DNA from: Schistocephalus solidus
Lineage: Eukaryota; Platyhelminthes; Cestoda; Diphyllobothriidea; Diphyllobothriidae
Direction of reading: 5' to 3'
Assembly: GCA_017591395.1 (NCBI GenBank)
Contig: WEDG01004641.1
Location: forward strand, 1 to 64,000
Length of the DNA stretch: 64,000 nt
Below, one piece after another: positions 47,218-57,640 of this stretch. Position 1 is the stretch's first letter. Each line of letters starts with the position of its first letter. The position numbers and the translations under genes were made by a program. Below the pieces are notes generated by a model. It did no database searches, had not been told where the DNA came from, and worked only from the letters and a program-made list of their open reading frames with translations.

Positions 47218-48162
47218 AGAAGATCAGTGAAGACTGGTTCAGCAATCTGTGAGGCCAACCGGATCGCCGCCGCCAAGGAAAAAAGAGCGGCACGAAAGTT
47301 ACCAGCGCCCCGGACCAACAACGCCAATGCCCAGGCCCTGCCAACATGCCCGCGCTGTCAACGCATCTTCCGCGCGCGAATCGGCCTGGTTGGACATCTT
47401 CGGACGCAATGCACCAACAATCCGGCAATTCCAATTTCTACGTCAAATTCTGCCAACCCTCCTTCTGACTCCCCCACCCTCACACCTGGCATCAATGACA
47501 TTACTCCCACCATCATAGAGACCACATCCATCTACTCATCGCCTGTTACCCCCACCACCGTAACCACCACCACCTTCGCCTTCACTACCACCACCACCAC
47601 CACCACCACCACCGTCAGCAATGGGGAATCTCTCCTAAGCTGTACTCAATGCGACCGCACATTCACCTCACGCATCGGCTTGGTCGGTCACTTGCGAATG
47701 CATCGTACAGAGACCGGTGAGCCAGTGCCTGGAGCACCATCACACAGCAGAGATCGTCGCCTCCACTGCCCTCACTGTCCTCGCGCATTCACTCATCGCA
47801 TGGGCCTATTCGGTCACATGCGCATCCATGACAGCGGCATACACTACAATGCCGACAACATCGATACACCATGCACACCCTCCGCTCCTGCCATTCTTAG
47901 CGCCCCTGCCACCCCCACTACCATTAATGACATCCTCCCAGCCTCTACCGATTTCTCCTGCCCACACTGCGTCCGCACCTTCAACTCACGCATCGGCCTG
48001 GTCGGTCAACTGCGAATCTATCGCACGGAGGCTGGTGAACCAGTGCCTGAGGCTCCGACCTACAGTCGACGCGCCCGCCTTCACTGCCCTCACTGCTCCC
48101 GCACATTTACACACCGCATGGGCCTATTAGGACACATGCGCCTCCACGACAACCTCCGGTAA
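47218..48162 (+). pseudogene. Five-finger C2H2-type tail of the LINE
   Basis: Same frame as the upstream RT piece, separated only by TGA at 47215. A basic linker (ANRIAAAKEKRAARK) precedes five C2H2-like units. Finger 1 CPRCQRIFRARIGLVGHLR is followed by Cys. Finger 2 is CTQCDRTFTSRIGLVGHLRM. Finger 3 is CPHCPRAFTHRMGLFGHMRI. Finger 4 is CPHCVRTFNSRIGLVGQLRI, with both His ligands lost to Gln and Tyr. Finger 5 is CPHCSRTFTHRMGLLGHMRL. All use Cys-x2-Cys-x12-His spacing. Fingers 2-3 and 4-5 share the linker TE(T/A)GEPVP, evidence of a pair duplication. A Thr run encoded by (ACC)n lies at about 47580-47612. A nucleic-acid-binding role in retrotransposition is inference. Confidence 0.9.
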
Positions 48163-48169
48163 ACCAATG

Positions 48170-50130
48170 GATGCTAAGCTACATCAGCGCACACTACCTA
48201 CACCAATGCATCGACAACACCCTCACAATCACCATTTACCAGAGTATATCACGGTTTCCTAGAAACCGTGGCTGGGAAGTCTGCCAATCTGACGCTTCCA
48301 CCAGAACACGCCGTCGGCTCAGTGTATGTGCTGTGCGTGTCGAGTGGCTGACCAGTGGACTGGGAGTCAGACGGCGATGGCTGCTCCATATCCCCTGAGT
48401 TTTTGAATCCTGGTGTGTGCGTTATGGGGGCCAGGTCGTGCTGTGGCGCGCGAAGACGGTTACGCCGATCCGTCAGCCAATGCGCCACTCCCGCATCAGA
48501 CAACTGACTGGCTCGGATAGTGTCTGATGGTGGGGGTTGGGGAGAGAGTGAGGTCGACAGCTCAGCGCATGTTCCTCACTATAAACAATCTGAAGCGCTT
48601 GAAACTATCACGGTGCGCTAAAAGCCGTGGCTTGGAAGGTTACCAACTGACGGGATAACTCGGACCGCGTGGTCAGCCCAATGTGTGTTTAGTGTGGAGT
48701 GGCTGACTGGCGGACTGAGAGTCAGGCTGCAATGGCTCCTTCTTAATGTGGTCTTTATGGCACTCCCACTCTGTGGGACCCGAGCCAGGTGTGGTGGTAT
48801 GCCCAGGGGCGGCTCCGGCCGCACCAGCCACCTGTGACCTCTCTCATCTCCGGTCTTCTTGCCTGTGTCGTGAGACCGGGCTCAGGTGGGGGAGGAGAAA
48901 GAGTGTGCGGTAACGTTAACCGCCGCGGTTGGAAGGTTGCCAACTGACAATTACACTCAGACCTCGCAGTTAGTCCAATGTGTGTTGTGTGGAGTGGCTG
49001 ACTGATGGTCTGAGAGTCAGGCTGCGATGGCTCCTTCTTAACGTGACCTCTGGCTTTCTCACACACGTGAGATGTAAGCCGTTAAACCCCCTGTTGTGTG
49101 AAATCCTGGTGCTTGTGTTTAGGGGCCAGGTCGTGTACGTAGTACACGTAGACGAGGTCACCAGCAGCTGCGCCTGCTTCGCATCAGACAACTGACCGGC
49201 TCGGACAGTGGTCTGATTGTGGGGGTTGGGGATAGAGTGAGGTCGAGACCTCAGCGTATTTTCCTCACTATAAACAATCTTACGCGCTTAAAACTATCAC
49301 GGTGCACTAAAAGCCGTGGCTTGGAAGGTTGCCAACTGACGGGATAACTTGGACCGCGTGGTCAGCCCAATGTGTGTTTTGTGTGGAGTGGCTGACTGGC
49401 GGACTGAGAGTCAGGTTGCAATGGCTCCTTCTTAATGTGGCCTTTATGGCACTCCCACTCTGTAGGATCCGAGCCAGGTGTGGTGGCACGCCCAGGGCGG
49501 CTCCGGCCGCGCCAGCCACCTGCGCCCTCTCCCATCTCCGGTCTTCTTGACTCTGTCTTGACACCGGGCTCAGGTGGGGGAGGAGGAGAGAGTACGGTAG
49601 CTGCAGCGCAAGGCTACTATCACTTAAAACTAATTCACGCGCAAGTCACCGTCCCTGCACCACCTGGTGTGGAGCATACGGTGGACCTCATCGAAATCAA
49701 CGGTCGAACTGTCGTGTGTGTGTGTGTGTGCCCCCCTTAAACGGGTCACGTGGTAGATGCGTTGGACCAACACGGGGGCCACATCAGGGGCATGGCATGC
49801 GTTATTCGGGTTGCGCTCCGCTAACAAATGCCGAAAATGGAGGTGTGGTGGCATGCCAAGGGACGGCTAGGACTTAGGGGACCCGGCCGCACCAGCCACC
49901 TGCGTCCTCTCCCGCCTCCGGTCTTCTTTGACTCTGTCTTTGACACCGGGCTCAGGTGGGGGAGGAGGAGAGAGTGCGGTAGATGCAGCGCAAGTCTACT
50001 ATCACTTTAAACTAAATTACGCGCAAGTCACCGTCCCTGCTCCCCTTTCCCATGGAGCATACGGTGGACATCGTCGGACTACGACGGTCGAACTGTCGGG
50101 TATCGTCGGAATTGAGGGTTTAACTGTCGT
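48170..50130 (+). repeat. Tandem tail repeats behind the LINE
   Basis: The segment 48510-49190 recurs at 49190-49740 with an offset of about 686-690 bp. Examples are CTCACTATAAACAATCT at about 48580 and 49268, and CATCAGACAACTGAC(T/C)GGCTCGG before each. Sub-blocks also recur at about 300-400 bp (GGACTGAGAGTCAGGCTGC at 48713 and 49009; GGGCTCAGGTGGGGGAGGAG at 48888, 49567 and 49946). A hairpin, CACGGTTTC-CTA-GAAACCGTG, lies at about 48250-48270. The family also follows the second LINE copy, so it is probably the element's 3' untranslated region. Solo pieces occur across the window. Confidence 0.82.
49713..49730 (+). repeat. (TG)n microsatellite
   Basis: Short TG run inside the tail repeat, preceding a C6 tract. 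Confidence 0.9.
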
Positions 50131-50134
50131 TTGG

Positions 50135-51850
50135 ACGAAAACATCAGGAAATTGAGTCACAAGGATGGATCATTTCAGGAAATGGATGGTGTGGGAGGGT
50201 TTATATTTCAAAAGGGCGACTTGAGCTTACCTGCCTTAGAGACTGTCCTACACTCGGCCTGGAATGTGGGGGATACCAGCACTTGCAGAACAATATTTTA
50301 GTTTTTTTTTACTGCGCTGTGGTCAAAACAACTTCACTTCTACTGCCAAGCCTTTTCTCCCTTCCTCTTTATCAAGTTCTTAACTTTAACGCTCGCTGTG
50401 TCTGCCTATTTCGTTTGAATTGCTTATATAACCCTCTTTCCCTCCATAACGCAAGTGGTTTTGCGTTTAGATCATCCCGTGTTCTCACCCTAACAGGAAC
50501 TCTACCCAAAAACCCTAACTGTGACACCTCTCTTCACTTTAACCTTGCACTTGGTCCTACAGCCCGTTTGTTTGCAGAATCCTTTTTTTGATAATTTTAT
50601 CGAATTACCATCTAAGTTTTTTCCTCTTTTTACCGTCACTCGGCCCTAGTTGATCGACATAAATGACGTAGGTGTGGGTAAAGTGCGGCCAGCAGGGGTA
50701 TTATCCCCGTATTATCAGTCACCTGACCACTGAACGCTTGCCGTACCTAAATGTCGATTTACGCTAGGGACAGTTTGAGATGATAGGAAAATTCTGCCAT
50801 CAAAACATTTCCACCCACAACTCAGCCACAACTTCTGATTTTTTCAAATTTATTATTACAGGACGATGAAATAGGACGATAATTCTGCTTTCGTGGGTGA
50901 TATTGCCCTGAAATATTTCTGCGATACTTCCTTAGATTTTGTTGCGTTTTCTTCGAGTGGAGTAGCGACAACCTTCCAGGGGATTTTCATAAATTCTTAC
51001 ATCGAGCTTCCCGGCTGTACGCCGCAATGATTCAGCAAATTACGTTTACTTTATTTATGGCGTGCACATGAGATCTTAGTGTGCTTTTTTGCATCCGGTT
51101 TCTATCATCATCGCTCTTTTACGAATGTAGATTACGAGCTCCTCGTTACGGTTTCGAAGATCAATTTTCTTTGGTTTTGCTTGGGCTCGTCTTTTGCTTC
51201 CGATGGTAGTGAGGCTGGCAGCTCATCTGCGGCTAGAATCACCTCGCAACCTCATTTTCCATATGAAGTGTTTGCTCTTCGATTTCCTTGCTAAATCCTT
51301 CTTAATCGCTGTTCTGCTAAATGGCGTTGATTCACTTGAGAAATCTTGAAAGAGCGATCGAACACGCCTTAACGGTCTCTTCATACTAATGTGCTACTTT
51401 TCATCTAGCTGGCCTTTCATCCAATGCTACTTGGTTGTATAGTTGTGCCTCGGGCTAGTAGCCTAGATAAGCAGGGACGATTTTCACAGGAGTACAAGAA
51501 GTCGTTGTTCCTAGATCAGTTGTAGGGCACAATTTCCTCGTCGATATAGCCGTTATTTATAGTAAGGGGTGATCAGGCTTTCGTTGCAATTTTAGTGTGA
51601 TTACTGGAGTCCTATATTTCCGAGTAATTCACTATTTCAAGCAATCAAAATGGCTTCGGGGGTGTCTGAGCATAACCATTCCCGAAGTGTCTAGGTAATT
51701 TCGAAAGCGAGTTATCGCATAGCTGGTTTTAATTCCCGTAGTTGGCTCGTCGAAATGAAGACATTTTCTGAGAAGGAGGAATATAAGGAAAGAGTTTTAA
51801 AACCCCCATAGAAGCGTTCAGAAGAGTAGTTGAAGAGCATACGTTTACCT
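50135..51850. other. No gene seen
   Basis: Short ORFs only. A pyrimidine-rich 102-codon frame (50283-50591) is not convincing. A 71-codon plus-strand frame at 51079-51294 and its complement are not recognised. Confidence 0.4.
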
Positions 51851-51854
51851 TCTT

Positions 51855-51875
51855 TATATATATATATATATATAT
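51855..51875 (+). repeat. (TA)n microsatellite, short
   Basis: About 21 bp of TA repeat. Confidence 0.95.
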
Positions 51876-51949
51876 TGGAATACGGGCATCCCAAGAAGTA
51901 TAATTCGAAGTAAAGAAGTTCTTTGGTAAACAATGAGTAACTTTATTAT

Positions 51950-52352
51950 GTAAATTTTCGACGCTGGTTCCGCAGGTCGTCGTCAGACTTGTGGTAAATG
52001 TGCAAAAAACAGTTTAAACTTAAAACGTGTCGGAAAATCGATATTGCTGAATCAGTCCTGCCAATAGCTGTCATTGTTGATGAACATCTCAATATGATTG
52101 ACTACCGCCTTTTCCACTTTTCCTTGAGATTGTGGTACACGGCATCCAATTCGATGTGCCGATTAATGCACGAGTCATCAGAATGAATGGCCTCTAAGAA
52201 TTCCCGGCCTCTCTTCGATGGGCAGAAGCCAACAATGCGCGTGTTGTCCCATGCAAATTTGTGCCCAGTTTCTATTGTATGCATGGCAACTTGAGACAGG
52301 TGGTCTCGAATCTTTACGGCCAACTGATGTTCGTGTAGGCGTGTAGAGACTG

Positions 52353-52356
<4 letters not shown>
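51950..52356 (-). pseudogene. Penelope-like GIY-YIG C-terminus
   Basis: The minus strand reads STRLHEHQLAVKIRDHLSQV, then AMHTIETGHKFAWDNTRIVG, then REFLEAIHSDDSCINRHIEL, then DAVYHNLKEKWKR, ending near 52102. This is the C-terminal part of a GIY-YIG nuclease domain as found in Penelope-like elements, including the conserved Glu-containing REFLEA helix. Farther 3', about 51995-51955, comes SDDDLRNQRRKFT with an AATAAAG nearby. Upstream it is cut off abruptly by an AT microsatellite at 52357. Confidence 0.8.

Positions 52357-52435
<79 letters not shown>
52357..52435 (+). repeat. (AT)n microsatellite, 79 bp
   Basis: Uninterrupted TA repeat abutting the 5' edge of the Penelope-like remnant. Open frames reading Ile-Tyr repeats through it are artefacts. 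Confidence 0.97.
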
Positions 52436-52437
<2 letters not shown>

Positions 52438-52642
52438 ACATGGGAACATGTCAGTGATATGAAAAAAATGATTAAAGTTCATCCTAACATGCAAGCGGGT
52501 ATGCGAATGTGGGGCAAGGTAAACAGAAGCACTGAGGGGAAAGCGAAAGGATGCGGAGACTTGCATGCAGTTAGTCGAGCTTTGACCATGGTAAGCGCGC
52601 AGCCAGAACGAGGTTCTCCTAGGCGCACAAGACCGGCTTTCC

Positions 52643-53020
52643 TTACCTGATGGCGGCCGCTTCTGCTGTTGCTAGCAGACGCTGGTTTATTAACTTAGGG
52701 TAGTTCGATGGCACCTTAAAAATCACAACAAATGTTTCTTTGAGGTCCACATGATGCCCGGAATCAACAATACGTGCAGGAAGGGCGTTGTTTATACTTT
52801 TACCTTCCCCTTTTTCGTAGCCATGGCGGGAGGTCTTCTCGTATTTTCTTGGATAGATACCAACTCGTGCGACCAATAGAACTTGTGCCGCAGGAGCATG
52901 TGAAGGAGTAAATGCATATTGAGGTGGTCTGAGACGGAAACCTTTTCTTACCTCTTTATTTATGGTCATAGCTGCAACTTCCGCCAATTTCTTACAGTAT
53001 GTGCATGCTCTAAAGGGCAA
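52643..53020 (-). pseudogene. Second Penelope-like GIY-YIG remnant
   Basis: The minus-strand 125-codon frame contains YPRKYEKTSRHG, KSINNALPARIVDSGHHVDL and ETFVVIFKVPSN, then NQRLLATAEAAAIR. This resembles the C-terminal half of the GIY-YIG region of Penelope-like proteins, with an SGH motif and a terminal A-E-A-I-R helix. It differs from the remnant at 51950-52356, so a different lineage. The call rests on motif resemblance only. Confidence 0.55.
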
Positions 53021-53144
53021 TCAGTAATGAACACGATTTCGATATCCTGCGGTTTACAGCTGTTAAGATGTTGATCTTTTTTTCTAGAATCAAAATAGGT
53101 AACACATATAAGTTGTTTTTTTGGCATAATTGGCCTAATTGTGA

Positions 53145-53545
53145 ATACTTTGGCGGCCTTCGTGAGATTCAAACTCACGACAATAAGAGCAAGGCTCGAT
53201 TACAGCTAAAGTTTTAACCGCCTGAGTTACAAGGCACCACCGGGAGTCGCGACCTTAACCCCACTGGGGTCAAATTACCCGGCCTAGCCTACTTCAACCT
53301 ATGAAATCCACCAATGCTGATACATTAAGCTGACTGACCTGGAAGCTTTTTCTAAGCACTCAATCAAGAATCCACCAGATGGCTACTAAGCGCAATTAAT
53401 TAATAGGGATTTGGCAGATTTTATTAATTCCTTTAACAATTGGGCTGAAAAAAATTATTAAAATCTGCTAAAATGCCGGTAACTCAAGTGTACCTTGTAG
53501 GCGTCTGGCAGCCTTGAATCCTACCTAAGCCGCCGACCTTTTACC
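53145..53545 (-). repeat. Degenerate tRNA-bearing repeat with inverted trailers
   Basis: The tRNA-like segment is 53155-53237 (minus): D-arm and T-arm relics remain, but the T-loop reads TTTGAAT. Then comes the family leader (ACCGGGAGTCGCG, AAATCCACCAATGCTGATAC, CAAGAATCCACCAGATG). The trailer then appears twice head to head, GGCAGATTTTATTAATTCCT against AAAAATTATTAAAATCTGC. This is the same inverted arrangement as at 24.5 kb. Confidence 0.7.
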
Positions 53546-53559
53546 TAATGGGGCAAATC

Positions 53560-55755
53560 CATCTGTGGACGCTTGAATTTTTGAAAAAAATAAATTTTTA
53601 TTGTTCTGATTCCTCAACCCCCGATAGGCAATGAATTTTCTACTAGCCCGCAGATCAGCGATTCCCCCCCCCCTGTGTTATTGAGGCCTGTGGGATGAAA
53701 GCATAGAACGGCAGTCACCTCTTCCTTTTATAAAAAGTTGCGTAGCGTCCTTTATGAAGACCATCAAGTCAAATACATCCCCTGGGTGACGGAACTGTTA
53801 ATTCCAAGGGTCAAATACTTCGCCTTCGGAATTGTGTTAGCTTTACAGGTATCACTCAAGTAAATCACACGGATACTCGTGGGTAAATGGTTTTTGAAAA
53901 GCTGAGCAATCGCCATCAAGGTTTTTAATTCTCCCCAGGGGCAGGTGTAGTTGATGTTGTTGGATTAAAGATGCCGCGTTACTGTCTTTTTTGTGATATG
54001 GTGAACACCGCGACCAGAATGCAAACTTCTAATGAAGGTAAGAGCTAGAGAAAATAGATGGGACTCTTGTAAAAGAACAGTAATTTTTGCGCGATTGTGG
54101 TTTAGAGTTGTGATGGGTATCGAGTAAATTTAGTCTCATCGTGGCCACCCAGGCAGTCTATCATATAGAGCTTAGACATACGCTTAGACTTCGCCGCTGC
54201 TAAGGCCATATGAAACGACGCTACCGCAGGCAAAAAGCAAACCCTAGACTTTTTGGATGATTTACAGTGGTTTTTTGAATGTGCATAGTGAGGCTTCACG
54301 GAGTCTCACAGATAAAAATCAACGTTGGCCCCGACTTCTCAACATCTCAGCTGAGGCAACTTGGAACATGTCAGCAAGCTCCGAATGGAAAACTGGAGGA
54401 AAACAACATCAATTCCGTTTATGTCTGCAGAATTGGTGTATCCTAATGTTCTGGGAAATTTGTTAAAAATGACTGCCCTTTTCAGGACGCCAGTGATTTC
54501 GTCATCCGTCATCGTCCTATTTTAAATAACCCACCAAATTTACTGTGGACACTGAGGTAGTGTTTGGCATCACCTTTAAGCAAAAGCAAACGAAAATCTT
54601 CAAAGTCCGTTGTATAGGTGTCCAAGTTACTGATATCCCTATTTATGATACAACTTAAACTCCTTCCCTTTCCTGGGAGCCAAAATGCTAAACCGAAGAT
54701 AGATAAAACTTAGATTGAGAGTCAAACCTACAAATTCCGTCCGACAGAGTGTATTTTAGTGTATTTTAACATGTTATTTAAAGCACCTTTTAATGTCACT
54801 CTCGCTTCTTCCAATTAACTAACCTGACGCTCGAAAGAGAACTTTACATGCCCACTGAAAAACACTTTTACCAAAAAACATTTAGCTAGAAATAGCTCCA
54901 GTTTATCTGGAGGGGGAGGGGGAGGTGGGCGGGTGAAAGTTTCGCGGCTCGCTCTCCAACTGATGGTTGGGCGTACGCTAAACGTACCGAAAAGTAGTCA
55001 TGCAAAAGCTCCGGTGGCGGGCTTTTGAAATTGAGCCAACATTTTTTTCGTGCTCTCCATCCTCATGCAAATTTATTATATGTAAATCTATTGGCCTATT
55101 TCACCCATTATATACCGATTATTAACCCTATTGCTTTATTCGAACTACAACAATGAGGTCATCAGCGCACAACGCTGGCACCGCTATGAAGGAAGTGCAA
55201 TTTTATCTTCATTTTGTGAGTACTTAAATGACGATTCTTCATGATTTCAGTAGTTGCAATCATCGGTCATTCGTTTGTGATCTTCCAGTGTTATGTGGTT
55301 TGTGTGCTCAATCTTATTCATGGTTAATAGAGGAAATTTTGCTGAAAATTTAGGAATTAATCTTTCAAAATAAAGCGTACCTCTCTCTCTCTCTCTCAAA
55401 AATGCATATCTAACGAATTTTCTCACTCGGTTGAGAGTCACTGCGTTAGCCCCCGAGGGCCATGCACGTGCCACCCAAATCGTTATTCGTATACGTGTTC
55501 TAAACGAGCAGTATAATAAGAGCTATAAAAACAAAGGGACTGTTTATTGTGTATCCAACTAGCACATTGCAATGGAGAGGGTGGGGCTGAAAACCGCCAC
55601 CAGGGAAGGGAATCAGACTGTAGTGTCCTGCAGAAAACCAAACTGTCTTGATAACAGCCCAATTGGGAGGGTTGAGCTGTGGGCTACCATCAGGGAGGGG
55701 GACCGACTCTGCAGGGCACTTCACTCCATCGTCATGGGCCTCACAATCAACGCGC
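53560..55755. other. No gene seen
   Basis: Short ORFs only. Contains a C-run near 53665 and a G-rich stretch at about 54909-54935. Confidence 0.4.
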
Positions 55756-55763
55756 TCACGTAT

Positions 55764-56161
55764 TCAAACAAAAACACAAATGCCGTCCTGAGAGGCCGTT
55801 ACATCTAGACTGGAGTTATTTGAGTTCAGCGCCACCAGGACTTTATGACCTTTGTTTGTTGGCCAGGTGCCAACAGTGTGAATCTTTTTCCATGCCTGAG
55901 TGGCTGAAATATGAGGCACAGTCTCCTCACCATCATTCGGTTTTCCTGCATGCGGTTTTTGATGAATTTCCGCATTTGGTCGCAATACCATGCATCACAA
56001 CCGGTACATGGGATTTCACATGTAATTTCTTTCTGGCTAATTACCTTACCCTGTTCTTTTTGTGTACGTGGAGTGTGTGCAAATGGTGTGCAATCTTGTG
56101 AGCTAGACCTGCCTGGTGTTTTCACATGTCTTAGGCACGTTTTCACGTAGTTGAGATCCAC
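55764..56161 (-). pseudogene. Third Penelope-like GIY-YIG remnant
   Basis: The minus strand has EITCEIPCTGCDAWYCDQMR (decayed GIY-YIG start), FIKNRMQENRMMVRRL, then in another frame HTVGTWPTNKGHKVLVALNS with NNSSLDV. The Cys pair and the R-M-Q-E-N/H-R helix fit a GIY-YIG domain of the Penelope type. Two frames are needed. Confidence 0.6.
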
Positions 56162-56169
56162 CAGGCGCT

Positions 56170-57245
56170 TGTTTTTAGCGTCTGGGTGGCCTTAACGTCA
56201 GAACTATCTCTTTCTTTGAACTCTGTTCGTTTCACCCGTGAACCCAGGAATTAGCGTGACTAACCATTTTTGGGACTCATTTAAAAAGGTATCCGCTTTT
56301 TGCTCAACAGCTTGCCTGATCAAAATAGTAGATCTTGGATTGATTTTACCCGCTGTTGACTGGGCTTCATGTGTGAAGGGCAGGATGTTTGTTCTAGTAA
56401 TGGTGGAGTGGCTGACCTCTGAGTAGGTTTCTTGACCTTTGATTGAAGAGTACAGTCCTCTGAGGTCTGCCCAGATCTTACTCTTTTGAGCTCTGTCTGA
56501 TCTAGCGGTCTGAAGGCCTACCAGAGCCCAACCAGTCTTTGAGTTCTCATGATAAAGTGCCATGTTTTATCTCCCGTTCATGCAAGCAACGGTCAGAATA
56601 AAAAAGTTCAGTATTCAGAAGGTCATGTGGCAGTTCGAATAGATTCTCCCGTCTCTGGAGGTATCAGAACATCTAGGAGTACGAGTTGTCCGTTTTGAAA
56701 GCAAACTAAGCTACTGGAAAAGGGGCGTCAAGTTTATTATAGCGCACTTCTAGTTGAGTCCTTCTGACATGAACGAATGTTTTAGACTACAAAAATTTCC
56801 CTAGAGGGATTGGGAGTATCAACTGGTGATAAATATTTAATCTGCATGGCACATTAATAATTTTGGGTTAACAGTGGGGAGGGCTATAGTGCCATATTTA
56901 CGTATTCTGGGTTCCAGCAGGATGTCTACTACGGTTAAACCCCCTAGAGGTGCCTTTTATTTGCTGCTGCTATTGTTTGGTGGCAGAAAAAAGTGCGTTC
57001 TTGATAAAGATCTAAGAATTGAGGGCAAGTATCTACAGGCCCATCCCTGGAGTAGGCCTGTGGGTGGTCGTCGAAACGGTGTTCTACTTACTTTGGGGAA
57101 GTCGGAGTGAACAGAGCAATTATGCCAAATAATGTCATCTCGTCAGTTGTGACTCTAATTTGCCCACTAACTATTCGGTGTTATCAGTTGAGGTTTCGGA
57201 GTTCTTTGCCAGTTGATGGAGTTTATGAAATAACCATGGTAAGGG
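56170..57245. other. No gene recognised
   Basis: A 119-codon minus-strand frame at 56204-56563 lies directly upstream of the Penelope-like remnant in transcription sense and could be part of it, but no motif was recognised. The rest is short ORFs. Confidence 0.4.
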
Positions 57246-57248
57246 TGA

Positions 57249-57640
57249 CTTGTATAACCGCCTAAGCAGGATACGGTAAAAGGAACGGCCCAAAATGCAT
57301 ATGGCTTTGCGTTAAATTCCAGGGAAAATTATGTTTTCGATTAAGGTGAGGGTTAGGGTTAAGGTAAGAGGTCAAGGTCAAGAGTCAAGGTCAAGGTCAA
57401 CGTTGGAGTTGGGGTCATGATTACGCTAAGGGTTATGGGTTTTATCGTGTTAACTGTAGGGTTTAGGTTTAGGGTAGGGTTAATTTTAAGATTAAGGTTA
57501 TAGTTTGGTTTTATGTTAGGGTTAGTCTTAGCGTTAAGCCACAGGTAAATTTACTTTTTCTGAAATGTACCACAAGGCCACCTATTTTAAGCGGGTGGGG
57601 CGGTTCATATTCCTCTGTCCTGTTTACGCGGCCATACAAG
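57249..57640 (+). mobile_element. Short TIR element with telomere-like core, copy 2
   Basis: 392 bp. The left end, CTTGTATAACCGCCTAAGCA..., matches the complement of the right end, CTTGTATGGCCGCGTAAACA..., over about 43 bp with scattered mismatches. The core starts with GCGTTAAATTCCAGGGAAAAT, as in copy 1. It then continues into GAGGGTTAGGGTTAAGG and many TTAGGG-like variants (57345-57535), with a GGTCAA sub-repeat near 57370-57400. No coding capacity and no clear target-site duplication. Confidence 0.78.

Larger units (their letters stand above)
43840..48162 (+). mobile_element. Longest copy of the zinc-finger LINE (EN, RT, fingers)
   Basis: The nearly full-length coding region of an APE-type non-LTR element contains a GC-rich leader (43840-44230), endonuclease (44230-45040), RT (45060-47214) and a five-finger tail (47218-48162). 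A tandem tail repeat follows (48170-50130). The layout of RT with FADD and a C-terminal C2H2 part resembles RTE-like elements widespread in invertebrates; the clade is inference. It is inactivated by frameshifts near 44669, 45305 and 46655 and by stops at 45411 and 47215. A 12-bp in-frame deletion (lost residues QCGV) is evident near 46008 by comparison with the copy at 61-63 kb. Confidence 0.9.

Noticed and set aside
47717..48130. 137-codon ORF overlapping the zinc fingers in another frame
   Set aside because: Shadow frame created by the repeated finger codons; the finger frame has the Cys and His pattern.
48250..50130. CRISPR-like array
   Set aside because: The repeats are hundreds of bases long and imperfect and belong to a LINE tail in a eukaryotic genome.
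50283..50591. 102-codon pyrimidine-rich ORF
   Set aside because: Composition is driven by T- and C-rich sequence; no domain and no repeat copy.
52178..52566. ORFs with long Ile-Tyr repeats
   Set aside because: Translation through a 79-bp AT microsatellite. Only the part below 52357 is a coding relic.
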